This document shows, in pieces, positions 21,056 to 32,023 of a stretch of 32,023 nucleotides of DNA. The position numbers and the translations under genes were made by a program. Location: contig NW_020170508.1 of NCBI RefSeq assembly GCF_000524195.1, positions 64,720 to 96,742 of the forward strand, given 5' to 3'. Below the pieces are notes generated by a model. That model made no database searches and had not been told where the DNA came from. It saw only the letters and a list, made by a program, of their open reading frames with translations. The first letter of the stretch is position 1; each line of letters starts with the position of its first letter. Source of the stretch: Echinococcus granulosus (Eukaryota; Platyhelminthes; Cestoda; Cyclophyllidea; Taeniidae).

Positions 21056-21155
21056 CCGAGGTGCAACGTGAGCGTGCAAGCGGACCGAGTCCGAGTCCCT
21101 TTATCGTCTGACTGACCTTGGCCCCCGGGGTGAATAGTGTCACGAGACACTAAGG
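21050..21155 (-). repeat. Diverged dispersed repeat, copy 1 (inverted relative to copy at 29.16 kb)
   Basis: Read on the minus strand, TTCACCCCGGGGG, CCAAGGTCAG, TCAGACGATAA and GGTCCGCTTGCA occur in the order found at 29168-29262 (TTCACTCCGGGGG, CCAAGGCCAG, TCAGGCGTAAGC, GGACCGCTCTGCA). A perfect hairpin TAGTGTCACGAGACACTA (21135-21152) lies at its edge. Confidence 0.45.
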
Positions 21156-21714
21156 TGCCTCTATGAAGCAAGCAAGGAATCAGGAGGGCGTGAGTAAGAG
21201 CACAATCATTTCTAATGTTTGGAGAGTGGCAATCAGTGGAAATTGCTGGAGACTCGAGCAGGGAACCATAGCAAGAAGCAACTTCAGTGGAGGAAATACG
21301 CTTTCCGATTCATCAAACCTTTCAATTCGCATTTCAAATGCGCAGAATAACAATCTGTCAAACACACGACTGAGGAATTGATGGTGACTTTTGCGACTAA
21401 ATTACTACACATTGGCGTATGAAGAGCATCCAGCTTGAATAATGGCAAATGGAATGACGAAATATCCTTGAATGGCCAGAAATTGAAGGAAGGACACTTG
21501 CAGGGGTCGTTTAATTAAAACCGGAACTCTGGGTACTTTACAAGTCTGACAGCTGCAGTCTTTATTCGTCGGTTTGGTACGCTATCATCTGGAAAACCTA
21601 GAACACACACGGATTTCCCATCATCTCTGAATTAGTCTTATTCTGCAATAGTTTGCTTCATTTACTCTCCCTCGGCAACCACCACGTGCTAACGTCCCGA
21701 TGGCAGGAAGACTC

Positions 21715-22250
21715 GTGAACTCCTCTATCCAGGACAAGTTGCACGTAGGTGAACGGTGTAGGAGGAGGAGGCGGAAGAAGGGCAGGTTACTTCTTGAATG
21801 TTTCCAGAAATGATTGCTGTGCTGTCGACTTGAAAGTCGATACACCCAGACTTACAGCAGGTGGACGTGTGGCCGATTACTTCCATCCGTTAACAATATT
21901 ACACTGCCCTACCGTACAGCCGAGCGTGCTACCCCCGCACCATTTCATGTCCTGCTGTGCTGTGCCTTGTTGCATTTATAGACAGTCTGGTGCCTCATGT
22001 CTGGATTGGAGGAGATTGGATTGAACTAGATTGCACTGCACCACACTGAAATGAGACGGAGTGGTGCGGAGTGATGCAAGGTGAAGTTACATAGGGTGTG
22101 GTGGCTTCTGCAACTCGCAATGGGGCACTTGGGCGGACCACCTGCCACCGTTTTGGGCAGGTGCCTGAATACGAAGCCCCTGTTTAGTTTGAACGTCCTT
22201 TTGTTAACATCCACTATCAAATGTGGAGGGATTAATTATTTGACGTGAGG
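21715..22250 (+). repeat. Old dispersed repeat, copy A
   Basis: Collinear with 24800-25415. Best block: TGTTTCCAGAAATGATTGCT... through CCCAGACTT...GGTGGACGTGTGG (about 21801-21875) against TGTTTACAGGCATGACTGCT...TCCAGACTT...ATGGATGTGTAAT (about 24835-24910). Further matches at TTGCATTTATAGACAGTCTG, at GTGAAGTTACATAGGGTGTGGTGGC and at the final GGGATTAATTATTTGACG. Identity looks like 60-70 percent. No terminal inverted repeats, open frame or tRNA-like head seen. Confidence 0.5.
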
Positions 22251-22445
22251 AATGTGCTGTGGAAGAACTGGCTTTATGTCAATTTAGTTTTTTTGCCACC
22301 CATTCGGTCGTCTCGAATCCCATTTAGCCAATCCGCCATTACCCGCACAATGCAGGCTGATAATGTAGGTTGCGTTTCAGAAAAGATTACACAAACACTT
22401 TCTTAGTAAACCAATGTAGTTTAATTGTGCTATTTTTTTCTCCAG

Positions 22446-22676
22446 TTTATCCGTGTTTCAATCGTGGGATGCTTGGCCCTCATGGCTGTTACGATGCCAG
22501 GAATTGGTATTGCTCATATGGATTCACCTCAGCAGCAGTGTAATGTCACAAAAAGCTGCACTTTTCACTCATTCCCTTACTCACTAGAAGACCTTGTCAC
22601 GATTCAAGGCCGTGTATCTTTCACCATCGCACTTCATGCCCCACTTTCCCGACTGCTCGTAGCTTTTCTCAATACG
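22446..22676 (+). other. Exon-like segment, 77 codons, phase 0-0, unrecognised
   Basis: Preceded by a strong acceptor (GTGCTATTTTTTTCTCCAG) and ended by a donor (ACG|GTAACA), open throughout: exactly 231 nt. It encodes a hydrophobic stretch (VSIVGCLALMAVTMPGIGIA) that could be a signal or membrane segment, then a Cys-containing part (QQQCNVTKSCTF) with one N-glycosylation sequon. No neighbouring exon with compatible phase was found, so it may be an exon of a gene extending outside, a relic, or chance. Confidence 0.25.
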
Positions 22677-22679
22677 GTA

Positions 22680-24660
22680 ACACTTTTTACGTTGGTCACT
22701 GTTTTTGTGGAAGCGTTGATATGGCTGCGACTTGCTGATACTTATCTTTCCTGTTTTCCATTGTTTTGACAGAAAAATTGGCGGTTCTGATCCCATAATG
22801 CCCGTTTTTGCTCGGGGACTTGCAAGTGGCTGTCTACTGATCTGTTTATAAGTAGCATGAGGCGGCACTGTGTCACTGGCTATATAAGACCACGCTATCA
22901 GAAATGGTTTCCCAAAAGTAGCTTTCTTCTACATTGACGGAAGAGTCGTGGGGTTTTCAGCATAGAAATGATAGGAGCAAGGCTCAGCAACGTGTTAGCC
23001 GAAATGAAAATATTCACCTAATCAAGTATCTCTCCGATATTTTATTTTAGCTTTCGTAAATTTCTCTTGCTATGAGTTAGGTTGTCTGCACTAAAATTCA
23101 CTTTATTTTAGACCATTTAATGCTTATATAATGCTGGTCTCTGTTTTCATCTTTCCATTGATGAACTGACCTTTTTTTCAGTGTGGCAAATCCCTCTTTG
23201 TGCAAAAGCACTTTTGAAAGTCTTTAGAGGCATAAACTGCTACACACAACACAAGTGACGTAAGTTGAACTGGTTTCATTATATCTCTTTCAGTCAAGCG
23301 TTAAAAAGTAATCGGTAAGTGAGGCTGAGCGCAGTACCATTGATGTGGGCCACACTAACCTTGAGAAGTAGCGTGACCCAACGGCGTGTATCGCAACCTC
23401 CCCTACTGCTGTAATTGTGTCTTCAAATGGTTTAAAAGCTTTTAAATAACTGCCAAAATGTTAGTTTGATCATTTGAAAATACATACTTAGACCAATCAC
23501 TGATTGACTCTTTTGCCGTCAAGTTTATTTCTACCTACCTTGTTTGTAGTTCAAGTCAAGCTGTACTTTAATGACTTGCATATAAGAGAAGAATTTCCGT
23601 TGTGTTTAGTAGATTTATTATGTTTCATAATGCAACAGGCCTATCAAATAAAAATAAGTTGGATTACACAACAAAATCTTAGCAGACGTGAATGCACAAA
23701 CTAGCTTCGGTCACTTTCTCCCGCTCTCTCGCTCTGTGTCTGTATCTGTCTTATGTTTTCGTTGTGCATTTAAATCCAAACTTAAAAATGACTGCAGCAT
23801 TACAAAGCACTCATCCGCTTGCAAGTAAATAGTGATTAAGTCAATTTGTTCATTAGTGAGAAGTAGATTACTTGGAAGTGTCGGAATGACTCAGGAGGAT
23901 AAATTCTTTTACTCATCCAGTGCTCATAATGCATTTAAGGTATCGAATACACTTCTTTTTGTCTTTTACTATATCTTTCCTTGTTGACTGAATACCAAAG
24001 TGATTGAAGGTGTTTGAAATAATCAATCTAAAGGTTGTATCAACAGAATAAAAGTGCGGGAGCAGTGAAAACGTTGTCGAGGCCTTAAAAAGTGACAAAG
24101 AGAAGAAGATATTATTTGCATCCTTTTTAAATTTTTTAGTTAAATGTCTTGGTAAATTTTTGTTTATTGTTGGAAGGAGTTCACTCTTTCCCCGACTAAA
24201 ATTGTCTTTAGAAATTTGATTTTTTGCCAAGACATCACTGAATCACTTTTTACGAAGGTTGGGAATGTATTGTTTTGGTTTATTTTTGTGTTGGCTGCTT
24301 AATTGTAGGGGATTTTTGGCCCACCCTAAGGATGAGGCACTTCGGCGACATTTACATCCTTTTAGTATTTCCCTATGTTCAAATTTACTGGCTCTTTCGC
24401 ACTGATGTGGCTTATTACAGCTATTAAGGTGGCTCAAGATGCTATTACGTAAAAAACTGTGGAGCACAGGTCAACTTTGAATGTGTTCTATGATATCCAA
24501 ATACTGTAACATTTCCATCAACATGATCACTGCCGAGCAAAGTGTAAATGTTTTAGTGGATCATCGTGAATAACATGCAAGTTAGACCCCGATTTTAACG
24601 TTTTTACAAGTCTTTGTTGCAGCATTTGCAGAGTGAATGCTGCTTTTAGTCGCACCAATG
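22680..24660. other. AT-rich non-coding tract
   Basis: Contains a TATA-like CTATATAAGA (22880-22889) with no gene visible downstream. A minus-strand frame from 24467 to 23913 is interrupted by one stop (24243-24245), but is Lys/Asn/Ser-rich as expected from AT-rich DNA. Nothing firm. Confidence 0.45.
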
Positions 24661-24799
24661 CCTGGAAAATCCAGGTACAATCAGTTTTCCCACTATGCTT
24701 GAGTCACCCTCCTCTATGACATCCCGCTTCACTTCGCCTCCCAGGAATATTCTTAATCTGCTCTGCTTAACCTTATCACTGTACAACGAGTTTCACATT

Positions 24800-25415
24800 G
24801 GTTGAGATTCTGGCAGGAGGAGTTGACCTACCAAATGTTTACAGGCATGACTGCTGTCCTATCGCAGCATAAATCGAAATATCCAGACTTGTAACAAATG
24901 GATGTGTAATTGCCTGTCCTAGTCATGACAATTATATGCCTGTCTTACTTTTGAGCGACTGTGCGGCCTACCATTCCATCGTCGTACACTATCGCAGCGT
25001 ACCCTATCGTATTGTGGTGAATCGGTTCAGCCATGCCGTGGCATGCTGCATTTAAAGTCTGTTGTGGATGAGTTATTTAGGTGACATTTTACACCTTTAT
25101 TCTCGCTAATAGGAAAGGCAGTGAATCAGTGCAGCTTGCACATACTCGTTACCACTGATGGTTGTCATCTGAATCAAAGGTGTCGGATGACTGGTGTCTG
25201 GAGTGAGTTGAAATGGACTGCACTACGCAGTGTAAAATTAAGTGGAGTTTTAAGCAACTTGAAGTGAAGAGTGGTAGGGTGCAGTGGCCTACCACTGTGC
25301 CTCCCACCCCCTCGGACAGATGGTGATTGTTAAGTTCCGGATTCTTTTAAACGCCAATCCTTTGAATTTCGGCTATCATTAGTGAAGGGATTATTTATTC
25401 TACAGGTGATGGGGT
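24800..25415 (+). repeat. Old dispersed repeat, copy B
   Basis: Partner of copy A in the same orientation, with matching blocks in the same order. It appears to carry roughly 100 extra bases around 25070-25190. It ends with GGGATTATTTATTCTAC, corresponding to the last block of copy A. Confidence 0.5.
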
Positions 25416-28220
25416 CGTTTTAAATCCTCTTTAACCCATTTGGATCTCGCTTTACCACCACACTGCACATCACCTGCTCTCCCTCTACCTACTCACTCAC
25501 CCGTGAGAGTTTTTTTCTCTAGAATGTGTAGGAGATATAGCCTCGTTCTTTTCTACATCCTTGATTGTTTTTTTGTCTTCCCCTAGACAATTAAAACCCC
25601 TTATAGTCACCAGACAGTTGCGAGCGGAACAAAAACTACATTCGGAATGAAAAATGTGGTTGATTTGAGACCGAGATTTGCTCCTAGTCCATTTCTCTCG
25701 GGCAGTGACTCATGTCAGCTCTCTGTCTCATCGTTTCCATCGTCTTCTCTTCCAGCGACTCTCAATGGAATTTGATGGTGTCTGTGTGACTTCAAGCCCC
25801 TTGACATCGAACTGATCGAGTGTGAAGACGACACTGACGCCAAACTCAATCAAATTAGGTCCTAGGCATGATTTGTTCCAGGCTATCACGAGTAACCAGC
25901 ATGATCCCACCTGTCAAAGAGGTTGGTGACACGTGTGCCGTTTGGCAGGTCTATTCTAGCTCTCATTTCACTACTCTCCCATTTAATTGTCTTTTCTAAA
26001 AAGTTTTGTGTAAAAAAAGTAAAATGGTGTAGTTGTTTTGTCCACTTCAGATTTATAAACGGACGTCTGGCTTTTGATTCTTCTAGTATTTAAGCTCCTC
26101 ATTCCCAAAGTAGTTATTTCTCATGACTCAACTCGGGTCCGATTGCAGTGTATGATGGTTGTAGACGCTCTTTAATAATAAATTCTTGTGGATAATGAAT
26201 CAAGTCAGCGTTTATTTTATTTTTGAGGAGGAAATTTACCGGATTTGGATGAACTTGAGTCCAAAGAGGCAAACCTATTTTGATAGAACTTATTTGTAAT
26301 GCTCTCTACACTGATGAAGAGATTTAAAATGAGACATGAAGATGCGTGTTTAAGGTTGCATCTCACCAACACCATAGCGTCTTCCCTCTGCCCATAGCGC
26401 CCCGCTCCGTAGGTTAGTTTAGCGCAGGCTGATCTAATACAAATACGGGTCCAAAGAGGATGTCCACCCTCCAAGGACAAGATCAGCCCTTTGTCAAACC
26501 AAACATTTCAATGAGAAATAAGATGCTACTTTCTGTTTATCTCTACGTGTGCGCCTGATTGCGCGGGTACTTAAGATTCCGCAGGCCACACTTCCACTCT
26601 GCGGTGCGGTCTTCGGGGCATTCCAGTAGTCCCGCAGCCCGCCTTCACACTTCGCCTTAAGAGCTGGTTCCAAATTCACTTTTGATTATTCGAGCCTAAA
26701 AACTTCTTTTTACCCTGACGTGCAATCTTTGAATCCAGACAGATAAGTCGCAGCCAGCAAAACATAAAAACGGTGGAAAATTGAAATCCCAGTTTGTTTT
26801 TTTATGCAGAATATTCAGGCAGACGTCGGTTTTTTCCTATGGAGAAAAAAATTACTGTCAGATGATTGAAGGAGAACATTGTGACAGTGCTTTGTGCACC
26901 TCATCACCAGTGGAGGAGCAATCACAGAGCATAGAAAAATAGGCAGAAAATTTACATGAGAAGTCTGAAAGTATCTCTCATTAAAACACCTCAGTGAAAG
27001 CGAGTTTTAACAGCTTAAAATTAGCATTTTTTTATGGCGGAGGGGAGGACTTTGATTAATTCACCTTGCAATAGTGTGTTGTTGAATTTCCTTCTTTTTA
27101 ATTAACGGCTTTCAAACTTCCGTGGTATTCATTCGTTAATAAACATCTCTCCTCGTACTGTTTGACAAGCCTATGAGCTAGCAACTTGTTTAACCTTGAC
27201 GCCTTTTTGGGTGGCGCTTAACACCATTTCCGAAACCTGGAGGGGGCGTTCTGTCTGCTTCGAACCTTAATTGAAATCCGAATCCTTACATATATGTTCG
27301 CACTTATCAATCTAACTTACATCTTTTGTTGTTATCGTGGTTTAGTGAAAAGCGAGGCGTTTGAGGGGGCGGAGGAAGATCCTAACGCCCATACCTTCTC
27401 ATTCACTAGATGATGCAATAAACCTGAACGCGTCATGAGACAACCCAAACACTGTTTTGCGTTTGAATCTATGTTAACATCTCCCTAATTGAGAAGAATT
27501 TCGAATTGTGGTGCTTTGTTAATACAGTCTCCAATGTACCTGTCTCCAGCCCACTTGCCTCCTCAAAATAAGCGCTTTTTAAAATCGTCTCTAGTTGGTT
27601 TATATGTGAGGTTGGTAGCGATATAGGTAACTAAAAAAAAAGATCCAGAAAAGCCTCTTTTATTGAGTTGAAGCTAATGTTTTAGTGGCTGGCAGTTATT
27701 TGGAGGTAAAAGTAATGAACGAATAAAGGTACCGAAGCAGTAGTGCAGGAGGTCTGGTGATTCTCTCTTCCGCCTCAGCCTTCATACCCCTTGGCACAAG
27801 CAGACAGATTAGACGAGGACTCATTTTTACTTGTTGTAAAAACGGGTTCAGGGGACCGCGGTTGCATAAAATTTATAGTTTACTCTGTCCTCAGAGGCCA
27901 GTTGCGTCCGCTCAGTCACGAGGATTGTATGTACTGACCGCTTCTCGCCTCACAGGCATACTCAGTAGTGCGATTTAGCAGATATTTTTCTTACTTTGAA
28001 AGACTTACTACCAGCATTACATGAGCCCCTTATTACACTCTCTCACACATGTCCTTACCAAACCGGTTGGTTAAGGTTGTTTGGATAGGTGTAGGGTGTT
28101 AGCGGCCTGAACCAAAAACCGCTGCTTGTGAAGACCTTGACCGCTGCAACTTCAAATGGAACAGGTCTTCTGTAAACTTTAACTGCCAACTTTCCTTTGG
28201 GCTTGCATCAGTGAACGCAG
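25416..28220. other. Non-coding tract, no gene recognised
   Basis: Holds the GC-richer repeat-like patch at 26545-26660 and a TTAATTAA at 27098-27105. The frames at 25728-25910, 26217-26480 and 27757-27978 show no domain. Confidence 0.45.
26545..26660 (+). repeat. Possible diverged dispersed repeat, copy 2
   Basis: Partner of the patch at 11225-11335, same strand, matching over about 55-60 bases. A GC-richer island in AT-rich DNA. Confidence 0.3.
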
Positions 28221-28223
28221 TAA

Positions 28224-28821
28224 AATGGTTGGTATTGTAGACACGTGGGAGGAATTCTCGCCCCTGAAACGGAAGGAGAGTTAGAAGCTATAACAGGGCT
28301 TTCCAGCTGCACTCTAAGCGTCGAGCAAGCACCGCCACTCATCTTCGAGCTGGCTCTAACTGACGGCGGCAAGAGGGAGGGATTCTTGATTGACCTTATT
28401 TGGGATTTGCAGTCCTACCTTCAGCGTGTTGGAGTGTTACAAAGTCGTGATTTTGCACAAACCCTCAATTGCTTCAACCACATAAAGCGAATTTTGACCG
28501 CTACCTTTAACATTCTATGCAATGCAAGAAAATCTACCGATGCATTTTGCTGACACTCATGAGGATCTGTTGAGCCAGGCTTTTCAAATCTTTGAATCTA
28601 CGATACCCCACCACATTCGCCGACACCGAAGACTCAGTTTTGCTCTCCTTTGTGACTCACCCAAACCTCCGGCGATCTCTCTACTACCCAGTTCATTCAG
28701 CCTGTCAAATAATACAGTAGTATCGCCACCATCACCGTTTCAACTTCTGTCACCAACTCCGATGCACCACTTCCGCAAAAAAATCACATGGATTAGGAGG
28801 AAAACTTACTTCACTTCTTAG
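28224..28821 (+). pseudogene. Unrecognised coding-like region with one frameshift
   Basis: A frame open from 28224 to 28553 (LSVEQAPPLIFELAL..., then EGFLIDLIWDLQSYLQRVG) is continued in the next frame from about 28522 to 28821 (ADTHEDLLSQAFQIFEST..., then a Ser/Pro-rich end). The switch falls at an A4 run near 28529-28532, so a one-base indel would account for it. Together they give about 200 codons of helical-looking then Ser/Pro-rich protein with mixed, coding-like composition. No GT-AG pair could join them as exons. Either a pseudogene, a real gene with an assembly homopolymer error, or a diverged lineage-specific gene. Family not recognised. Confidence 0.35.
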
Positions 28822-29159
28822 GGCACAGTCAAGAGGTCAGTGTGCAAATATCCGCTTGTCACCCAAGAAACGGTTTCAGACAAACGTGTAATACGATATT
28901 TTGACGGCTCACTCATTAGTTATTCATCTTTCTCTCTTTGTTGCCTTAACTTGACATTGTTTTCTATCAGCTGGTAATCGTGTAGCCGATTGAACGCTTA
29001 ATGAGCTCCGGATTTCAAACACACTTTTAGAGTCTCTTAAGGGGGGTGTGGAAGCGAGCGAGAAAAAGGTACTTGATTACTGTACTGAAGTTAATTTGTT
29101 TTGTTGAATTAAGCGTCTACTGTCTGCAACACCCCATTTGTGAAGCAAATCATGCGACC

Positions 29160-29275
29160 ACCTTCACTCCGGGGGTGACGCCTAGCACCAGACTCCAAGG
29201 CCAGGTTGTCTGTCAGGCGTAAGCGTAAAGTAAGAGCCCAGAGTGGACCGCTCTGCACCATCCTGTGTCCAGCAG
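29160..29275 (+). repeat. Diverged dispersed repeat, copy 2
   Basis: Partner of the minus-strand repeat at 21050-21155. It carries about 15 extra bases between the CCGGGGG and CCAAGG blocks. The matching blocks are collinear. Origin unknown. Confidence 0.45.
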
Positions 29276-29753
29276 AAGAAAATGCAAAAGTTAAAATAGC
29301 TTACTTTTGCGGTTATTTAACTGACTGATTTAAAGTGGGTGGATGGGATGGGACCTTTCCTACTCCGGTGCCGATGGGGTAGGCAGTGGCATTCGCTCCT
29401 GTCCAGAAACCTATCGTGATAAGGAGCATTAAGACTTGTTTACTTCTTCCATTTGCCAAAGTTTGTATCCTTCCAATGCAACGGTAGCTGTGTAGATAAA
29501 CAAAGCCATGCAGGTGCCTTCTGGTTCTTATAAGTTATTGAAGCATCCACAGTGTAAGTAAAAATCCAAGATTTAAGTTGTCAGCTAAAAGGAGGCTCGA
29601 GGTATGTTGACCCCATCAATAAGTTTCGAAATATTATCCATTCAAGGTAGAAATTGCGTGTTACGCCAACACTATTTGGCATGAGGCGGCAATTCGACCC
29701 TCACCTGAAAGTGTCACCTCCATATAAGCTTGACAAAGAAGTGAACGTCTACT

Positions 29754-30440
29754 GTGGCGGATGGCTTTGAGGCTCAATTTCACTCCACTACGGTGAATTT
29801 ATCATTGACCGCGGCTTTTACACCCGTGTTGATCACATGGCCTTCCATTGACACCCATTGCCCCAATCCATCTAGCTCTGAACCCCATCCATCCATCCAT
29901 TCAAAAGTGGCGTCTGCCTTTAGCATCCTAGTAGTTAATTCAAAGTTCTCCACAGTAACCCATAAAGAAATCGATGTGAGAGCTCATAGAAATGCCTTGT
30001 CTGTCTACCCGCCTGTCCACCTAGAAGACTTTATCCCATTTTCTTCACCTTGTTAAGCACAAGGCATCAATGTGAATAGCTATAGAGGTCGGCTACATGT
30101 TATTTGTTGGAAGGTGTCAAGCCTTAAGCATCATCTCGACGATGATTTCTTGCCCGATCCACTAAGTAGCACAGACACCTCGATTATGTGGAATCCCTAC
30201 TGCACCTGGAGGATGCAATCAACACTTCCACTGTCACCGTCCACTATCTTATTTCATGACTGCCAAACACTGACACCAATAGGAGCAGTCGCTATTGATC
30301 TGGATGGTGAAGTGGGCACAGGCAGCGGCGGAGACAGTATCCAAAAGAAGTCGGCCATATGGTCCAAACTGATTGTACCTCTGTCTTGGTGGCATGGCCT
30401 TCAACTATTTTACCCTGAACTGCATGCTAGTGCCTTTTAA
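29754..30440 (+). pseudogene. Unrecognised coding-like frame with one internal stop
   Basis: One reading frame runs about 228 codons from 29754 to 30440, broken by a single TAA at 30054-30056. The first part is Ser/Thr/Pro-rich (with a CATCCATCC run inside); the second includes HHLDDDFLPDPLSSTDTS and WSKLIVPLSWWHGLQLFYPE. Same strand as the frameshifted region at 28.2-28.8 kb and a 91-codon frame at 30535-30810. They may be parts of one decayed gene. No family recognised. Confidence 0.3.
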
Positions 30441-30534
30441 GGTCACACCTATAACCTTGTAGCTAACCCATTCGGAGAGACGCTGTAATCACAAAGGCTT
30501 TGAAAACCTCGTCTTATTTTTTAAGAAATAGGTA

Positions 30535-30810
30535 ATGGCTTTACTTGACGAGGCATCCTCTTTTCTGGAGCCTGCGATCCATTGCCCAAGTCGCACTGGA
30601 TCACCACCCTTAAAATCACGGCTCCTACAGGAAGCGAAACTTGTTTTCAAAACTTGCAGCTTCAGCTACTCCACAAAAGACAATTCACGTCTAGATCGTT
30701 TGAGGCAGACCCCACTCAGTAGTCCTTCCCAGTGGAACTTACTTTTTGGGTTCTTGATGAGATTCCCAAAGTTAGAATGCACGAATACAAACTTTGTGGG
30801 TGAATGTTAA
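30535..30810 (+). pseudogene. Unrecognised 91-codon coding-like frame
   Basis: It begins at an ATG (MALLDEASSFLEPAI) preceded by a pyrimidine-containing stretch and TAG/AG dinucleotides, and ends at TAA 30808-30810. Mixed composition. It may be the tail of the broken coding region upstream. Could equally be chance. Confidence 0.22.
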
Positions 30811-32023
30811 TGGCTTCACCTCATCTATGAATACGTATGTGACAAGGCGATCATTTGTTTGGCCGCACGGACACTTTTGTTTTCGTAGGTTACACTGCTA
30901 CTACTACCACCAGTCTGAGGTATGACCTCTGGGGATGCTGATAGCTCCTCCTCAAATTAGTAAGTAGTAACCTCCAACCCCTCCTAGTGCTTTGGCTATT
31001 CACCGACTCCAGTGAGAACTAGGTACGCTCCATTACTTTTGAATACTTCAAAAACCACTCGCTGCTTAAGAAGAATAAATTATTAAGAAGGTCATTACTT
31101 TGTTTAGGTGAAAGTTTACCCGCATTAGCTGTCCGGTTTACGCCAGTTTGTCCGCTACCAGTCAAACAAGCATTGGTTTTGTGCAGACATCTGGTGTTTC
31201 GAATTTGTCACCTAATAATTATTATTTTATTCTAAAATTTGTCCCGCTCTTGAATGTTGTAGCTTTACTTGCCAAGTCAACAGGGAGCGTTGACAGCCGT
31301 CATGGACTCATGTTCATCGACGCGTTGAGAAGGCGGTTTCGCTTATTCGTAACCCAGTTTACTTAAGTTTTTCAAGCCTCCAGAAATGTGATGAATCAGA
31401 ACGTGAGGAGGGGATTGATCTGGAGGGAGTCTGCTTAATCGTGCTTAAAGTGTATCACTTAATAAGTCTTTTTCATCATGGTTGAATGATAAAGTCCAAG
31501 CATTCTAGTGACTGGCTGAAGTTAGTGCCAAGTCTAGGGCTTAGTTAGAAAAGAGCTTGATGAAATGTTGGATTATTGTACCGGTAAAAAAACGGTCTGA
31601 ATTCGCCCTCCAAATCATTCCGTCAGCTCTTATGAGCATTTAAAACTCGAGCAGCCTCAGATGTCGTCGCACATAAATCTGGAACCCTTTGTGTGGGAGG
31701 TAGGTAGTGAGTAAAAGCATAACGTTCCAGTTTTCCAGAAATATGACGGCAGTCAAATAAAACCGAGCCTCTGAGCTACTGTAATAAAAAGGGTTATATG
31801 GTTTAGGGAGGGAAAATAAGGTTTGTGCCTGATATAATCCAATCCTACGCAGATAAACTTTCCTCAGCCACTCGATAATAACCTCAAAGCTTAGAGATAA
31901 AAGATTTAAACGAATACCAAAAAGACAATGATGCATTAGATGTGAATGCACAAATGGGGAAAACCTACCCAAGAGGATGATAGATTGAAAAGACTAAGTT
32001 TAGGGCGAAATAGACGACTTTGA
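30811..32023. other. Non-coding end of window, nothing firm
   Basis: A 72-codon frame at 31148-31366 (containing ALLAKSTGSVDSRHGLMF) continues the run of + strand coding-like pieces but is too short to call. No RNA gene or repeat recognised. Confidence 0.4.

Noticed and set aside
22880..22889. TATA-box-like CTATATAAGA
   Set aside because: No gene, initiator or conserved context downstream; such matches are frequent.
24306..24320. GATTTTTGG, resembling an Sm-protein site
   Set aside because: No stem-loops or snRNA-like sequence around it.
23913..24467. Two minus-strand frames in one register separated by a single TGA
   Set aside because: Lys/Asn/Ser-rich composition typical of AT-rich non-coding DNA; no domain.
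1..32023. Search for tRNA, U1, U2 or SL RNA genes, CRISPR arrays and bacterial-type operons
   Set aside because: No tRNA B-box with matching A-box, no snRNA core sequence with an Sm site, no regularly spaced repeats. The DNA is eukaryotic.

Overview
This is eukaryotic, animal-type DNA: widely spaced genes, GT-AG introns, an AATAAA poly(A) signal and long non-coding tracts. CpG does not look depleted, which argues against a vertebrate. GC looks like the low forties by eye. A tiny 68-nt intron beside introns of about 0.7 kb, and two spliceosomal genes packed about 0.1 kb apart, would fit a parasitic flatworm (taeniid-like tapeworm). No diagnostic marker proves this, so the organism call is an inference.

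Only two genes are secure. They lie head to tail on the + strand at 15.3-18.5 kb. The first (15281-16242, 2 exons, 297 aa) is the U1 snRNP protein A homologue (U1A/SNRPA). The second (16378-18507, 3 exons, 226 aa) is the U2 snRNP protein B'' homologue (U2B''/SNRPB2). Each has two RRM domains. Together they cover U1 and U2 snRNP, which recognise the 5' splice site and the branch point. The U1A stop codon and the U2B'' start are only 108-135 nt apart. That gap holds an AATAAA, a pyrimidine-rich tract and a candidate splice acceptor, so a polycistronic or spliced-leader arrangement is possible.

Left of the pair (1-15.2 kb) I find no convincing gene. There is a (CAA)n run near 59, a degenerate GATG/GGAT tetranucleotide array at 0.96-1.43 kb, and a long regulatory-looking tract (3.5-13.4 kb). 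That tract has unusually good palindromes (4883-4927; inverted repeats at 4742-4799 and 7277-7336), a small forkhead-like motif cluster near 7.02-7.15 kb, recurrent TGATTGG and TTAATTAA motifs, and a poly-C run at 7.81 kb.

Right of the pair (18.5-32 kb) is accessory DNA. It has coding-like but broken reading frames: minus strand 18.98-19.72 kb, plus strand 20.68-21.06 kb and 28.2-30.8 kb. There is one isolated well-bounded exon-like segment (22446-22676), a strong G-quadruplex motif (20380-20404), and two families of old diverged repeats (21.7 kb with 24.8 kb; 21.05 kb with 29.16 kb, inverted). I could not name the broken frames. They read as decayed genes or old mobile elements.
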